From Thomasclavelia spiroformis DSM 1552 (GTDB lineage Bacteria; Bacillota_I; Bacilli_A; Erysipelotrichales; Coprobacillaceae), in NCBI RefSeq assembly GCF_025149465.1, contig NZ_CP102275.1, positions 124,001 to 188,000 of the forward strand: a stretch of DNA of 64,000 nucleotides. Reading direction: 5' to 3'. Under the pieces are notes generated by a model. That model did no database searches, was not told the origin of the DNA, and saw nothing but the letters and a program-made list of their open reading frames with translations. This document shows, one piece after another, positions 63,630-64,000 of the stretch (the first letter of the stretch is position 1; each line of letters starts with the position of its first letter). A program made the translations under genes and the position numbers.

Positions 63630-64000
63630 TTGGAAAGTTTTGAAACGCAACGATTATTAATAAGAGAATTACAAATGTCTGATGCAATGAGATTAAGTGA
63701 ATATCGAAATAAAAAGGAAGTGGCTTTTTATCAATCTTGGTGGCATTATCCATATAATAAAGCTGTTAAAAGAATAGAATATTGTATAAAACATCCTTTT
63801 GAAGGAAAAAGAGGGACATATCAACTAGGAGTGGTATTAAAAGAGACAGGGTGTTTGATAGGTGATTATTTTTTTGAAGTTATTGAACCTAGTTCAATAA
63901 CTATCGGTTATACTTTTGATAGTGATTATTGGCATCATGGTTATGCAACAGAGTCGTTAAGAGCATTATTAACAATTTTAAAAGATGAATATTATTTTGA
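63630..64000 (+). CDS. GNAT acetyltransferase (RimJ/RimL type), cut by window end
   Basis: The frame is open from TTG 63630 to the window end (about 123 codons). FETQRLLIRELQMSDA is the usual start of RimJ/RimL-like enzymes, followed by YQLGVVLKETGCLIGDY and the acetyl-CoA region IGYTFDSDYWHHGYATES. AAGGGTAAG precedes the TTG; no ATG is better placed. It acetylates a protein N-terminus or small amine; the substrate is unknown. 3' end missing. Confidence 0.8.
   Translation, partial: MESFETQRLLIRELQMSDAMRLSEYRNKKEVAFYQSWWHYPYNKAVKRIEYCIKHPFEGKRGTYQLGVVLKETGCLIGDYFFEVIEPSSITIGYTFDSDYWHHGYATESLRALLTILKDEYYF

Noticed and set aside
1-64000. CRISPR array, tRNA, rRNA or insertion sequence
   Set aside because: No regularly spaced repeats, no tRNA T-arm-like signature, no rRNA stretch and no transposase frame were found on either strand.

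Overview
The window is AT-rich chromosomal DNA (roughly 30% GC by eye) of a low-GC Gram-positive anaerobe. HPr kinase, WhiA, RapZ, the MEP-pathway enzyme IspE, class III ribonucleotide reductase, a glycyl radical enzyme with its activase, and the sporulation protease YabG together suggest a spore-forming, anaerobic gut-type Firmicute. The gene content and codon style look most like Erysipelotrichales/Coprobacillaceae; that placement is inference. No rRNA or tRNA gene, no CRISPR array and no insertion sequence was found.

Layout. 0.1-3.8 kb: envelope genes (lipoprotein amidase, S41 protease, convergent polysaccharide deacetylase). 4.0-8.2 kb: a CydDC-like ABC exporter operon with a YgbA-family (nitrosative stress) protein and a DUF454 protein. 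8.2-16.2 kb: uvrB, cca-like, uvrA, hprK, lgt. 16.4-19.5 kb: a small accessory patch with a lipoprotein and an ATPase + TOPRIM pair resembling AbiL/PARIS-type defence, bounded by a perfect 120-bp direct repeat of the 3' end of the neighbouring flavodoxin gene. 19.5-24.8 kb (minus strand): an uncharacterised glycyl radical enzyme operon (GRE, activase, DeoR regulator, NanE epimerase, flavodoxin). 25-40 kb: housekeeping genes (trxB, rapZ, whiA, rnmV, rsmA, yabG, ispE, glmU, prs, tatD, a 3D-domain protein, mnmG, rsmG, a Noc-like ParB).

40-49 kb is accessory: a MerR regulator divergent from a heterodimeric ABC multidrug-type exporter whose leader carries a MerR-type operator, an attenuator-like hairpin overlapped by an 11-codon ORF, and a further 3-codon ORF in a hairpin; then an Imm5-like protein, dut, a membrane protein, and an internally duplicated membrane protein followed by a decayed DUF3592-type gene. 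49-64 kb: nrdDG, a candidate structured small RNA with its own promoter and terminator (52.15-52.27 kb), pssA-psd, parA-parB, then the yybS-gdpP-rplI-dnaB block seen near the origin in Bacillota, tdk, prfA, prmC, and the start of a GNAT acetyltransferase cut by the window end.

Working together: the mnmG-rsmG-noc and parAB-yybS-gdpP-rplI-dnaB blocks are the usual left flank of oriC, here split by about 14 kb of accessory and anaerobic-metabolism genes. The most novel candidates are the GRE-NanE operon, the 52.2-kb RNA, the layered leader of the 41-kb exporter, and the ATPase-TOPRIM pair with its 120-bp flanking repeat.
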